Shown here one piece after another: positions 6,664 to 15,203 of a DNA stretch of 18,666 bases (the stretch's first letter is position 1; each line of letters opens with the position of its first letter). The DNA comes from Betaproteobacteria bacterium (GTDB taxonomy: Bacteria; Pseudomonadota; Gammaproteobacteria; Burkholderiales; Casimicrobiaceae), in the NCBI GenBank assembly GCA_005889025.1, contig VBCZ01000376.1, positions 1 to 18,666 of the forward strand, given 5' to 3'. The position numbers and the translations under genes are program-made. The notes under the pieces were generated by a model. It was not told the origin of the DNA, searched no databases, and saw only the letters and a list, made by a program, of their open reading frames with translations.

Positions 6664-7576
6664 GCGCGCCTCGCAGGATCTCGACACAAAGATCGGGGAA
6701 TTCGATTCCCGCCCGCTTCGCCGCCATCGGCACCAGGCTGTGCCCGGTCATACCGGGGACCGTGTTCACTTCCAGGAACTGCCAGGTTCCATCGGCCTGC
6801 AAAATGAGATCCAGTCGGCCCCAGCCGCTGCATCCGACGATCCGGAACGCCTCGAGCGACTGCGACTGGATTACGCGCTCGACCTCCTCGGCAACGCCGC
6901 ACGGACAAAAATATTTCGTTTCGTCGGAGAAATATTTGTGGTGATAATCGTAGTTGCCTTCCGGCGCCTCGATGCGGATCAGCGGCAGCGCACGCTCGTC
7001 GAGGATCGATGCAGTGAGCTCGACGCCGGCGACAAATTCCTCGACGATGACCAGGTCGTCGTGCTCGGCGGCGGCGCGATACGCGATCGCCATTTCATCG
7101 TGGTCGACCTTGACCACTTTGGTGATGCCGATGCTCGAGCCCACGCGCGCCGGCTTGACGATGAGCGGCAAGCCCAGCTCGGCGACGATCGACCACCAGT
7201 CGGTCTTCTCATCGACCACCCGATAGCGCGGCGTGGGCACATCGGTCGCGAGCCAGACGAGCTTGGTGCGCCACTTGTCCATCGCCAGCGCGGAAGCCAT
7301 CACCCCACTTCCCGTGTACGGAACGCCGAGCACTTCGAGGGCTCCCTGCACCGTGCCGTCCTCGCCGAAGCGGCCGTGCAGGGCGATGAACGTCCGCGCG
7401 AAGCCTTCACGCTTCAGGTCGTAGAGCGAGCGTTCCGCGGGATCGAACGCATGCGCGTCGATCGCCCTGCTTTTCAGCGCGGCAAGCACGGCGTTTCCCG
7501 ACAGAAACGAAATCTCCCTTTCTGAAGAGGGGCCGCCCATCAACACCGCTACCTTCCCGAATTCACTCATGCTCAT
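6653..7576 (-). CDS. ddl: D-alanine--D-alanine ligase
   Basis: This cytoplasmic ATP-grasp enzyme joins two D-alanines to make the dipeptide added by MurF. At 307 residues it has the DdlB size. Visible features are VAVLMGGPSSEREISFLSG at the start, ALHGRFGEDGTVQG, the YTGSGVMASALAMDK segment, the ATP-binding KPARVGSSIG loop (141-150), and the KYFSDETKYFCP omega-loop. The Mg-binding residues D256, E269 and N271 lie in GWGRLDLIL and LEVNTVPGMT. The start at 7576 forms an ATGA overlap with murB and has GAGG 7 bases before it; a second ATG two codons on is less well placed. It overlaps ftsQ by 11 bases. No vancomycin-type D-Lac signature was noticed. Confidence 0.96.
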   Translation of the reverse strand: MSMSEFGKVAVLMGGPSSEREISFLSGNAVLAALKSRAIDAHAFDPAERSLYDLKREGFARTFIALHGRFGEDGTVQGALEVLGVPYTGSGVMASALAMDKWRTKLVWLATDVPTPRYRVVDEKTDWWSIVAELGLPLIVKPARVGSSIGITKVVKVDHDEMAIAYRAAAEHDDLVIVEEFVAGVELTASILDERALPLIRIEAPEGNYDYHHKYFSDETKYFCPCGVAEEVERVIQSQSLEAFRIVGCSGWGRLDLILQADGTWQFLEVNTVPGMTGHSLVPMAAKRAGIEFPDLCVEILRGAHVG

Positions 7577-8493
7577 GCCGCCGCCTCGCCGATGATGCGC
7601 ACCTCTATCTCGAGCGTGACGCCGGTCCCTTCGGCGACGACGCGACGGACATGCTCGATCAAAGACTCGATGTCCGACGCTTTCGCACGGCCCTCCGGAT
7701 TGACGATGAAATTGGCATGTTTGGTCGACACCTGCGCTCCACCGATCGCGTAGCCCTTCAGACCGCAAGCCTCGATCAGCCGCGCGGCATGGTCGTTTTC
7801 CGGGTTGCGGAACACCGAGCCGGCATTCGGCAAATTGAGCGGCTGCGTTGCGATGCGGCGCGCAAGGAACTCACGGATGCGATTGCGCGCGAGCGCGGAA
7901 TCGCCGCGCGGAAAACCGAACCACGCTGCGGTGAACACTCCGTCGCATGCGCCGCCATCGGCGCGGCGCACGCTGCGGTAGCCGATGGCGTAGTCGGAGG
8001 GCGCGCGCACGGCGAATACGCCGTCGCGCTGCAGGACCTCGACGCGAGCGACGTACGTCCAGGTTTCACCTCCGTAGCATCCCGCGTTCATCGCCAGCGC
8101 GCCGCCGATGGTACCCGGCACGCCGGCGAGGAATTCCGCTTCGCTGCAATCGTGCAGGGCGGCGAAGCGCGCGAGCTTGGGTGCCGCAACGCCTGCCTCG
8201 GTGTAGAGCAAACCGTCGGCTATAGCCAGTACGCCGCCGGGTGCATGCATGAGCACGACCGCCCCGCGCACTCCGCCGTCGCGCACGAGGATGTTGCTTC
8301 CCAATCCGATAACGGTCAGCGGCATGCCGGGAGGAAGCTGTGTCACGAAGGCCGCGAGGTCGTCGCGATCCGCAGGCAGGAAAGCGACATCGGCACGCCC
8401 GCCGCACCGCCAGGTCGTATATTTCGCGAGCGGAAGGTCGCGCAGGAGCTTGCCCCGCGTACCCGCAAAGCTGCGCGGCTGGCTCATCATCAT
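7573..8493 (-). CDS. murB: UDP-N-acetylenolpyruvoylglucosamine reductase
   Basis: MurB is the cytoplasmic FAD enzyme that uses NADPH to reduce enolpyruvyl-UDP-GlcNAc to UDP-MurNAc. The 306 residues, with FAD-domain motifs GLGSNILVRDGG (63-74) and GVPGTIGGALAMNAGCYGGE (124-143), point to the shorter type II form rather than the ~340-residue E. coli type. The active-site arginine (YR, 172-173), the proton-donor serine in AGSVFRNP (S226) and a glutamate in LEIEVRI (near 295-297) are present. Three ATG codons in a row start the gene; the first (8493) overlaps the murC stop as ATGA, and the gene ends in another ATGA with ddl. All features support an intact enzyme. Confidence 0.95.
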   Translation of the reverse strand: MMMSQPRSFAGTRGKLLRDLPLAKYTTWRCGGRADVAFLPADRDDLAAFVTQLPPGMPLTVIGLGSNILVRDGGVRGAVVLMHAPGGVLAIADGLLYTEAGVAAPKLARFAALHDCSEAEFLAGVPGTIGGALAMNAGCYGGETWTYVARVEVLQRDGVFAVRAPSDYAIGYRSVRRADGGACDGVFTAAWFGFPRGDSALARNRIREFLARRIATQPLNLPNAGSVFRNPENDHAARLIEACGLKGYAIGGAQVSTKHANFIVNPEGRAKASDIESLIEHVRRVVAEGTGVTLEIEVRIIGEAAA

Positions 8494-9875
8494 GCGTTTG
8501 CCGCCAGAAGTGCCGGAACCTGACCGATCGATCCCGCGCCCATCGTCAGCACGACATCACCATCGCGAGCGATCGCGCGAATGACCGAAGGAAGCTCGGC
8601 GAGCTCGTCGACGAACACCGGCTCGATCTTGCCGGCTACTCGCAACGCGCGCGCCAATGCGCGCCCATCCGCCGCGACGATGGGCGTTTCGCCGCCGGGA
8701 TACACCTCGGCCAGCACAAGCGCGTCGGCAGTGCCGAGAACCCGTACGAAGTCCTCGAACAGGTCGCGCGTGCGGGTATACCGGTGCGGCTGGAAGGCGA
8801 GCACGATCCGCCGTCCCGGAAAGCTACCGCGCACGGCGTCGAGCGTGGCCGACATTTCCGCCGGATGGTGCCCGTAGTCGTCGATCAGCGTGAAGGATCC
8901 TCCTGAGTCGAGCGCAATCTCTCCGTAACGCTGGAAGCGGCGGCCGACGCCCTTGAATTCCGCGAGCGCCTTGGCGATTGCCGAGTCGGAGGCGCCGGTT
9001 TCGCGCCCGACCGCGATTGCGGCAAGCGCGTTTAGGACGTTGTGTCGACCGGCGAGATTCAGATCGATGGTCAGATCTGCGCAGCCGGCCTGCCGCGCGA
9101 CAAAGCGCATGCGTCCATTGCGATGCTCGACATCGGTCGCGCGCAGTTGCGCCTCGTTTCCGAGACCATAAGTGACGATCTGCTTGGTGATCGCCGGCGC
9201 GATCTCGCGCACGTTGACATCATCGATGCACAATACGGCGGCCCCGTAGAACGGCAGTCGTTGTGCGAAATTGACAAACGCCTCCTTCAACCGGCCAAGA
9301 TCGTGGCCGTAGGTTTCCATGTGATCGGCGTCGATGTTGGTGATCACAGCGAGCACCGGCTGGAGTACCAGAAACGACGCATCCGATTCGTCGGCCTCGG
9401 CGACCAGAAACTCGCCGCTGCCGAGGCGCGCGTTCGCGTCCGCAGAAATCAAGCGGCCTCCGATGACGAAGGTTGGATCGAATCCGCCCTCGGCAAGGAC
9501 GCTGGCGATGAGGCTGGTCGTCGTGGTCTTACCGTGCGTGCCGGCGACGGCGATGCCCTGCTTCAGCCGCATGAGCTCGCCAAGCATGAGCGCCCGTGGC
9601 ACGACCGGAATATTTGCTTCGCGCGCAGCGACTATTTCCGGATTGTCGGCGGCAACGGCGGTTGAAATGACCACGACGTCCGCGGCGGAGACGTTTTTCG
9701 CGGCATGACCCACTGCGATTTGCGCACCTAGGTCGACCAGCCGTCGCGTCGTCGCGGAGGATGCGACGTCGGAGCCGCTCACCTTGTAGCCCTGGGTCAA
9801 CAGCACTTCGGCGATGCCGCTCATGCCTGCGCCGCCGATGCCGACAAAATGGACACGCTTGACTTTGTGTTTCAT
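8490..9875 (-). CDS. murC: UDP-N-acetylmuramate--L-alanine ligase
   Basis: MurC adds L-alanine to UDP-MurNAc in an ATP-dependent step, the first of the Mur ligase series. The 461-residue protein has the N-terminal UDP-binding fold (VHFVGIGGAGMSGIAEVL), the P-loop AGTHGKTTTT (111-120), the central-domain segments ITNIDADHMETYG and NLAGRHNVLNALAAIA, and the C-terminal-domain IDDYGHHPAEM and QPHRYTRTRDLF motifs typical of MurC. ATG 9875 is used because it forms ATGA with the murG stop and gives the usual MurC start; an upstream in-frame start at 9899 would lie inside murG. The gene ends in an ATGA overlap with murB. Confidence 0.97.
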   Translation of the reverse strand: MKHKVKRVHFVGIGGAGMSGIAEVLLTQGYKVSGSDVASSATTRRLVDLGAQIAVGHAAKNVSAADVVVISTAVAADNPEIVAAREANIPVVPRALMLGELMRLKQGIAVAGTHGKTTTTSLIASVLAEGGFDPTFVIGGRLISADANARLGSGEFLVAEADESDASFLVLQPVLAVITNIDADHMETYGHDLGRLKEAFVNFAQRLPFYGAAVLCIDDVNVREIAPAITKQIVTYGLGNEAQLRATDVEHRNGRMRFVARQAGCADLTIDLNLAGRHNVLNALAAIAVGRETGASDSAIAKALAEFKGVGRRFQRYGEIALDSGGSFTLIDDYGHHPAEMSATLDAVRGSFPGRRIVLAFQPHRYTRTRDLFEDFVRVLGTADALVLAEVYPGGETPIVAADGRALARALRVAGKIEPVFVDELAELPSVIRAIARDGDVVLTMGAGSIGQVPALLAANA

Positions 9876-10960
9876 CGTATCCGAGCCAGCTCGATGCACG
9901 CATCGGCGACGCGCTCGGTTGCATCGACCCGCGCGACGCGCCGAGCCGCGATCGCCATGTCGAGAAGCCGCGCGCGATCGAATGCACTGAGCAGATTCGC
10001 GAGGCGTTGCGGTGAGAGCTCGGACTGCGGAACCATCATCGCGCCGCCGGCGTCGACCAGGAAGGCGGCGTTGTGCCTCTGTTCATCGGCGATCGCTCCC
10101 GGCAGAGGCACGATTACGCTGCCGACCCCGACAGCGGCGAGTTCCGCGACGGTGAGCGCACCGCCGCGGCAGATAACCAGATCGGCATCCGCGTACGCGT
10201 GCGCGATGTCCGCGATAAAGGCGATGCATGCCGCGGCAACGCCAGCCTCCGCATAGGCGCGGCGTAGCGCTTCGACGTGTTTTTCTCCAGCCTGGTGGGT
10301 CACGAGCGGCCGCGCTTCGGCGGCCAATAAGGCGAGCGCCGCTGGGACGCGCTCGTTGAGCGCCGCCGCACCGAGGCTGCCGCCGAGAACGAGTAACCGT
10401 AGCGGTCCGCTGCGGCCGGAGAATCGCTCACCCGGCGGCGCAACCGCGACGACATCGTCTCGCAGGGGATTGCCGACCCAACTCGTTTTCCATGCGTGCT
10501 TGCCGCCCAGTGCGCCGGGAAAGCCGAGCAGAATGCGATCGGCGCCGAAAGCAAGGATGCGGTTGGCGAGCCCGGCAATCGCGTTTGCATCGTGAATCGC
10601 CAGCGGCTTGTTGCAGGCGATGCCCATGAGCGCGCCGGGGAACGACGCGAAACCTCCGAGGCCGAGAACGACGTCCGGCGCGCGCCGCCTTATGACCTGC
10701 AGGCATTGCCAGAACGCGAGCAACAGCGCGAAGGGGCCGATGAGGAGACGCTTCATGCCCTTGCCGCGTACGCCCGCAAAGCGGATGGCTTCGAAGTCGA
10801 CGCCGTGTTGAGGCACCAAACGCGCTTCCATGCCTTCGCGCGTGCCGAGCCAGAAAACCTTCCATCCTTTGCCGATGAGACGCGCCGCAACGGCGAGTCC
10901 GGGAAAAACGTGTCCTCCGGTCCCGCCTGTGGTGATCATCACCGTGCCGGCCGGCGTCAT
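9872..10960 (-). CDS. murG: UDP-GlcNAc:lipid I N-acetylglucosaminyltransferase
   Basis: MurG transfers GlcNAc from UDP-GlcNAc to lipid I at the inner face of the membrane, making lipid II. The 362-residue GT-B protein has both glycine loops, GGTGGH (12-17) and LVLGGSLGAAALNE. The donor-site CRGGALTVAE and the downstream DEQRHNAAFL are also recognisable. Two spots differ from the usual sequence: the HEQN motif before AGLANR reads HDAN (123-126), and the usual GGY reads GGF. The histidine and asparagine themselves are kept, so the enzyme may well be active. ATGA overlaps join it to ftsW upstream and murC downstream. Confidence 0.95.
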   Translation of the reverse strand: MTPAGTVMITTGGTGGHVFPGLAVAARLIGKGWKVFWLGTREGMEARLVPQHGVDFEAIRFAGVRGKGMKRLLIGPFALLLAFWQCLQVIRRRAPDVVLGLGGFASFPGALMGIACNKPLAIHDANAIAGLANRILAFGADRILLGFPGALGGKHAWKTSWVGNPLRDDVVAVAPPGERFSGRSGPLRLLVLGGSLGAAALNERVPAALALLAAEARPLVTHQAGEKHVEALRRAYAEAGVAAACIAFIADIAHAYADADLVICRGGALTVAELAAVGVGSVIVPLPGAIADEQRHNAAFLVDAGGAMMVPQSELSPQRLANLLSAFDRARLLDMAIAARRVARVDATERVADACIELARIR

Positions 10961-12177
10961 ACCGTGAATCCGCGGAGCAGCCTGCGATTTTCATAATCGA
11001 CTCGCAGCAGAATCGCCACCGCCATGCAATTGGCGACGATTCCGCTTCCTCCGAACGAGAGGAAAGGCAGCGTGAGGCCCTTGGTTGGCAGGACGCCCAT
11101 ATTCACGCCGGCGTTGATGAATGTCTGAACGCCGAGCCACATGCCGATGCCGTGCGCCACGAGCGCGGCGAAGGGACGCTCCAGGCGCCCCGCCTGGCGA
11201 CCGATGGCATACGTGCGCAACAACAACCACGCGAACAGACAGATCACGACCACGACGCCGATGAAGCCAAGCTCCTCGGCGATCACCGCCAGCAGGAAAT
11301 CGGTGTGTGCTTCCGGCAGATACAAAAGCTTCTCGACGCTCGCACCCAGCCCGACGCCAAACCATTCGCCACGGCCGAACGCGATAAGCGAGTGCGTGAG
11401 CTGATAACCCTTGCCGAGCGGGTCAGACCAGGGGTCGAGGAACCCGGTGAAGCGATGCAGACGGTACGGGGCGATCCAAATGAGCACCCACAGAGCCACC
11501 GGCAGCAGCAAGGAGAGGCCGATCAACAGGCGCCAATCCAGGCCGCCCAGGAACAGGATTCCAAACGCTATCGCGATAATGACCACGCAGGCGCCGAAGT
11601 CCGGCTCCTGCAACAGCAACGCGCTGATCGCGATCATCACCGCGAGCAGCGGCAGAAATCCGCGGAACAGGGTGTGTTTCAGCGGTTGTTCGGCGTGGAG
11701 AAAATCCGCCTTGCGCATTGAATAGCTTGCAGCGTAGAGCACGACGAACAGCTTCATGAATTCGGATGGCTGCAGATTGATCACGATCAGCGACAGCCAG
11801 CGCTTGCTTCCATTGACCGCTTTTCCGATGCCGGGAATGAGAACCGCGACAAGCAGCAAGGCGCCGATGATGAAAAGATAGGGCGCCAGCCGCTGCCAGA
11901 CATTGAGCGGAACCTGGAAAGTGACAAGTCCCGCGGCGACCCCGGCGGCGACATAAACGGCGTGGCGAGCGAGGAAGTACCACGGCCGATAGCCGGTATA
12001 CGCCGCGGTTTCGGCCATGGCGATCGATGCCGAGTAGACCATGATCACGCCGATGGCCAGCAGCAAGAGCGCGCTCCAGGCGAGGGTCGGGTCGTAACTG
12101 AGCATGGCACGGCCCTCGCGCGGCAGCGCTCGCAGCGATGCCGGCGGCCGCAAACTCGCGGAAGCGTCCCTAGGCAT
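10957..12177 (-). CDS. ftsW: Septal peptidoglycan polymerase FtsW (SEDS family)
   Basis: FtsW is the SEDS glycosyltransferase that polymerises lipid II at the septum together with FtsI. The 406-residue product has about ten membrane helices, starting at LAWSALLLLAIGVIMVYSAS. The conserved long periplasmic loop contains WSDPLGKGYQLTHSLIAFG and LPEAHTDFLLAVIAEELGFI, and the signature PFLSFGGSGIVANC lies near the end. ATG 12177 is chosen because GGGAGG lies 6 bases upstream, inside the last codons of murD; the longer open frame back to 12303 is out of phase over murD and not membrane-like. It overlaps murD by 8 bases and murG by ATGA. Confidence 0.96.
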   Translation of the reverse strand: MPRDASASLRPPASLRALPREGRAMLSYDPTLAWSALLLLAIGVIMVYSASIAMAETAAYTGYRPWYFLARHAVYVAAGVAAGLVTFQVPLNVWQRLAPYLFIIGALLLVAVLIPGIGKAVNGSKRWLSLIVINLQPSEFMKLFVVLYAASYSMRKADFLHAEQPLKHTLFRGFLPLLAVMIAISALLLQEPDFGACVVIIAIAFGILFLGGLDWRLLIGLSLLLPVALWVLIWIAPYRLHRFTGFLDPWSDPLGKGYQLTHSLIAFGRGEWFGVGLGASVEKLLYLPEAHTDFLLAVIAEELGFIGVVVVICLFAWLLLRTYAIGRQAGRLERPFAALVAHGIGMWLGVQTFINAGVNMGVLPTKGLTLPFLSFGGSGIVANCMAVAILLRVDYENRRLLRGFTV

Positions 12178-13546
12178 GTGCGCCCTCCCGCATATGCGCG
12201 GCGACAGCCGCCTTGAAACGCTCTCCGCGCTCGCGATAATCGCGAAACATGTCCAGGCTCGCGCACGCCGGTGAAAGCAGCACCGCATCGCCGCGTCGTG
12301 CAAGCGAAATGGCGCGCGCTACGGCCACTTCGAGCGCCGGCGCGAACTCTATGGAAGCCGACACGCCCGACAGTGCGGCGGAGATCACCGGCGCATCGCG
12401 GCCGATGAGCACCACCGCGCGGCAGTGCACGTCGACGCTTGCCTTGAGCGGCACAAAGTCCTGGCCCTTGCCTTCGCCGCCGGCGATGAGCACGGTTGGG
12501 CGGTGAATGCCGTCGAGCGCCGCCAATGTGGCCGCGACGGTGGTTCCCTTGGAATCGTTGACGAACACCACGCCGCCGATTTCGGCGACGCGCTCCATTC
12601 GATGCGGCAGACCGCGAAAAGTCGCGAGCGCGACGAGTACCTTCGAATCGATCTTGGCGATCGTCGACGTCAATGCCAGCGCCGCGAGCGCGTTTTGCCC
12701 GTTGTGCGCGCCGACCAGCGCAAGCTCGCCTGCCGGAAGTAGCAGCGCGCCGCCGCGCGCGAGCCACGGCGCATTGTTTCGGCTCACGATTCCCCAGTCG
12801 CCTTCCGCTTCCGGAACGCCGCGGCCGAAGGTCTGCACCGCGCGCCCCGGCAGACGCATCGCAATCGAGCGAGGATCGTCGCGATTGAGTATCTGCTCGC
12901 CGCCTCCCGCGAAAATGCGGGCCTTCGCCGCGGCGTAGGCGGAGATATCGGCATAGCGATCGAGATGGTTTTCGGTGACGTTGAGCATCGCTGCTGCCGT
13001 CGGACGCAGACTCGAGGTCGTTTCCAGCTGGAAGCTCGACAATTCGACGACGAACACGTCCGGCCACGCGACGCCGTCTTCGTACGCGGCAAGCGCGTCG
13101 AGCACCGGCTCGCCGATGTTGCCGATCACGGACACGTCGAGGCCCGCGGACCGGACAAGCTCGCCGGCAAGAGCGCTCACCGTTGTCTTGCCATTCGAGC
13201 CGGTCACGGCGAGGAGCTTCTGGCCGGGTCGCAATGCACGCGAGAACAGTTCGACGTCGCCGACAATTTCCACACCGCGCATGACAGCCGCAGCGACCGC
13301 GGGATGGTCTTTTGCCAGTCCCGGACTGATGACGACGAGATCGGCGCCGGAAAACGTGGCGTCATTGAACGCTCCCGTCGCGATGGGCACCTTGGGCAGT
13401 TCCACGGCGAGTTGGGCTGCGCACGGAGGCGCGGCGCGCGTATCGGCGACGCGCACGCGCGAGCCTTGCCGCGCCGCCCAGCGAGCCGCCGAGAGCCCCG
13501 TGATTCCCAGCCCCAGAACGACGACGTTGCGATTGCGAAAGCTCAT
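12170..13546 (-). CDS. murD: UDP-N-acetylmuramoyl-L-alanine--D-glutamate ligase
   Basis: MurD adds D-glutamate to UDP-MurNAc-L-Ala. The 458-residue protein has the N-terminal Rossmann-like domain (VVVLGLGITGLSAARWAARQ), the P-loop VTGSNGKTT (114-122), the central-domain ELSSFQLETT and NVTENHLDRY motifs, GAHNGQNALAALAL, and the C-terminal-domain VFVNDSKGTT and LLSPACASLDMFRDYRERGE, which are MurD hallmarks. The start forms ATGA with the end of mraY. The last codons carry the ribosome site and the ATG of ftsW. No lesion was found. Confidence 0.97.
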   Translation of the reverse strand: MSFRNRNVVVLGLGITGLSAARWAARQGSRVRVADTRAAPPCAAQLAVELPKVPIATGAFNDATFSGADLVVISPGLAKDHPAVAAAVMRGVEIVGDVELFSRALRPGQKLLAVTGSNGKTTVSALAGELVRSAGLDVSVIGNIGEPVLDALAAYEDGVAWPDVFVVELSSFQLETTSSLRPTAAAMLNVTENHLDRYADISAYAAAKARIFAGGGEQILNRDDPRSIAMRLPGRAVQTFGRGVPEAEGDWGIVSRNNAPWLARGGALLLPAGELALVGAHNGQNALAALALTSTIAKIDSKVLVALATFRGLPHRMERVAEIGGVVFVNDSKGTTVAATLAALDGIHRPTVLIAGGEGKGQDFVPLKASVDVHCRAVVLIGRDAPVISAALSGVSASIEFAPALEVAVARAISLARRGDAVLLSPACASLDMFRDYRERGERFKAAVAAHMREGAHA

Positions 13547-14631
13547 CGCAGCTTCAACGTCGAGAGGCCAAAGAGGACCAGAAGCATCGTGATGATCCAG
13601 AATCTAACGACGACTTGGTTCTCCTTCCAGCCCTTCAACTCGTAGTGGTGATGGATCGGCGTCTCGACCACGAATACGCCGCCCATGACAAAGAGCACGA
13701 TTTCTTGGCGCACGATGATCGCGATGGCGCCCAGCGCGGCGCCGAGTGCAAGCGCACCGACGTCGCCCATGAAGACTTCGGCGGGATAGGCGTTGAACCA
13801 GAGGAAGCCCAGCCCGGCGCCTGCGATCGCGCCGCATATCACGGTGAGCTCGCCCGCGCCGGGGATGTGCGGCAGGAACAGGTACGATGAAAAGTCGGCA
13901 CGCCCCGTCACGTAGGAGAATATGCCCAGCGCGGCGCCAATCATTACCGTAGGCATGATCGCGAGGCCGTCCAAGCCATCCGTCAGATTGACCGCGTTGC
14001 TCGTCCCGACGATGACGCAGTAGGACAGCACGATGAAGCCCCAGACCCCCAGCGGATACGACACGGTCTTGAAAAACGGCACGATGAGGTCGGCCTTCGG
14101 CGGCAGGTCGAGATTGAACCCGCTGGACAGCCAGGCGATGAACATCTGCAGAAATTGCGCGGTCGACGGCGCGGACACGGAGAACGCCAGATACACCGCG
14201 GCGATGAGTCCGATGAGCGATTGCCACAGGATTTTTTCGCGCGCCGACAGCCCGCGGGGGTTGCGATGCACCACCTTGCGATAGTCGTCGATCCACCCGA
14301 TCGCGCCGAAGCCGGCCATCACGAGCAATACGACCCACACGAATCGGTTGCGCAGATCGGCCCACAATAGCGTCGTGATGATGATCGACACCAGAATCAG
14401 CGCGCCACCCATGGTCGGCGTGCCGGCCTTGATCAGATGGGATTGCGGGCCGTCGTCGCGCACAGATTGTCCGATATTGTATTGCGTGAGCTTCCTGATC
14501 ATCCTCGGGCCGACGAGAAACGAGATCACCAGCGCCGTCATCGTCGCCAGCACCGCACGCAGCGTGATGTAGCCGAACACGTTGAACGTGCGCACGTCGC
14601 TTGCAATCCAGTTGGCGAGCGCGAGCAGCAT
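13543..14631 (-). CDS. mraY: Phospho-N-acetylmuramoyl-pentapeptide transferase MraY, with an internal deletion
   Basis: MraY transfers phospho-MurNAc-pentapeptide to undecaprenyl phosphate, forming lipid I in the inner membrane. The 362-residue reading frame is open throughout. It keeps the catalytic pair D115/D116 (DDYRK), NAVNLTDGLDGLAIMP (212-227), the FMGD aspartate D290, the HHH motif (327-329) and the typical end RFWI...LKLR. However, VFVVET (319-324) runs directly into PIHHHYELKGW. In E. coli MraY about 21 residues lie between these (beginning LSVIL, ending IFRMA), and they are strongly conserved. The total length looks normal only because this lineage carries a longer loop near residues 150-185. 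The missing block is helix 9 and the start of the cytoplasmic loop that carries HHH, so function is doubtful. The gene starts in a TGATG overlap with murF. Confidence 0.93.
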   Translation of the reverse strand: MLLALANWIASDVRTFNVFGYITLRAVLATMTALVISFLVGPRMIRKLTQYNIGQSVRDDGPQSHLIKAGTPTMGGALILVSIIITTLLWADLRNRFVWVVLLVMAGFGAIGWIDDYRKVVHRNPRGLSAREKILWQSLIGLIAAVYLAFSVSAPSTAQFLQMFIAWLSSGFNLDLPPKADLIVPFFKTVSYPLGVWGFIVLSYCVIVGTSNAVNLTDGLDGLAIMPTVMIGAALGIFSYVTGRADFSSYLFLPHIPGAGELTVICGAIAGAGLGFLWFNAYPAEVFMGDVGALALGAALGAIAIIVRQEIVLFVMGGVFVVETPIHHHYELKGWKENQVVVRFWIITMLLVLFGLSTLKLR

Positions 14632-15182
14632 CAGTGTTCGCGCCGTTTGATTGCGGAAATCGCGGCGACGACGCGTTCCATGCGCATGAAACGCGACCCC
14701 TTGACCAGGACGGTCACGTCCGGGGTCAGCGATGAGCGCAGCTCGGCCGCCAGCGAGTCCACGTTGTCGAAATGCGTGCCCCCGGGTCCGAATGCATCAA
14801 CCACATGCGAGGCAAGCTCGCCCGCGGTCAGCAGGCGATCGACTCCCGCAGCACGCGCGTACTCGCCGATTTCGCGATGAAACGCGACTCCCTGATCGCC
14901 GACCTCGCCCATGTCGCCGAGGACCAGCCATTTGGCGTTCCGTCGCTCCGCGAGCACGGCGACCGCCGCGCGCACCGAATCCGGATTCGCGTTGTAGGTG
15001 TCGTCGATGATCGTCGCGCCGCCTACGGCCGCCGACGTCTGCAGCCGTCCCGCAATCGGTTGAAACGATGCCAGCGCGTGTGCCGAGGCATGAAGCGACG
15101 CGCCGATCGCCCCAGCCGCGGCGATCGCGGCCAGCGCGTTGGCCACGTTGTGGCGCCCGGGAAGTCTCAGAGCGAATTCCAC
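14631..15182 (-). CDS. murF: MurF C-terminal fragment (183 residues), possible reinitiation product
   Basis: This is the in-phase continuation of murF after the TAA. GTG at 15182 lies 21 bases beyond the stop, with GAAGG a few bases before it, so reinitiation is possible. The fragment carries LPGRHNVANALAA, the start of the third domain (RLQT...ATIIDDTYNANPDSVRAA), KWLVLGDMGE and KGSRFMRMERVV. It could also help to keep ribosomes moving into mraY, whose ATG overlaps its stop. Whether the two fragments could work as a split enzyme is unknown; the break within the central domain makes this unlikely. Confidence 0.6.
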   Translation of the reverse strand: MEFALRLPGRHNVANALAAIAAAGAIGASLHASAHALASFQPIAGRLQTSAAVGGATIIDDTYNANPDSVRAAVAVLAERRNAKWLVLGDMGEVGDQGVAFHREIGEYARAAGVDRLLTAGELASHVVDAFGPGGTHFDNVDSLAAELRSSLTPDVTVLVKGSRFMRMERVVAAISAIKRREH

Positions 15183-15203
15183 CGAGCCTTCGGGCGAGAT
15201 CGC

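Noticed and set aside
6661..6687. FtsQ start at 6687 instead of 6663
   Set aside because: The extra residues (MSRSCEAR) are encoded inside conserved ddl codons, and the MWDDPRQLN start with GAGG upstream fits the family better.
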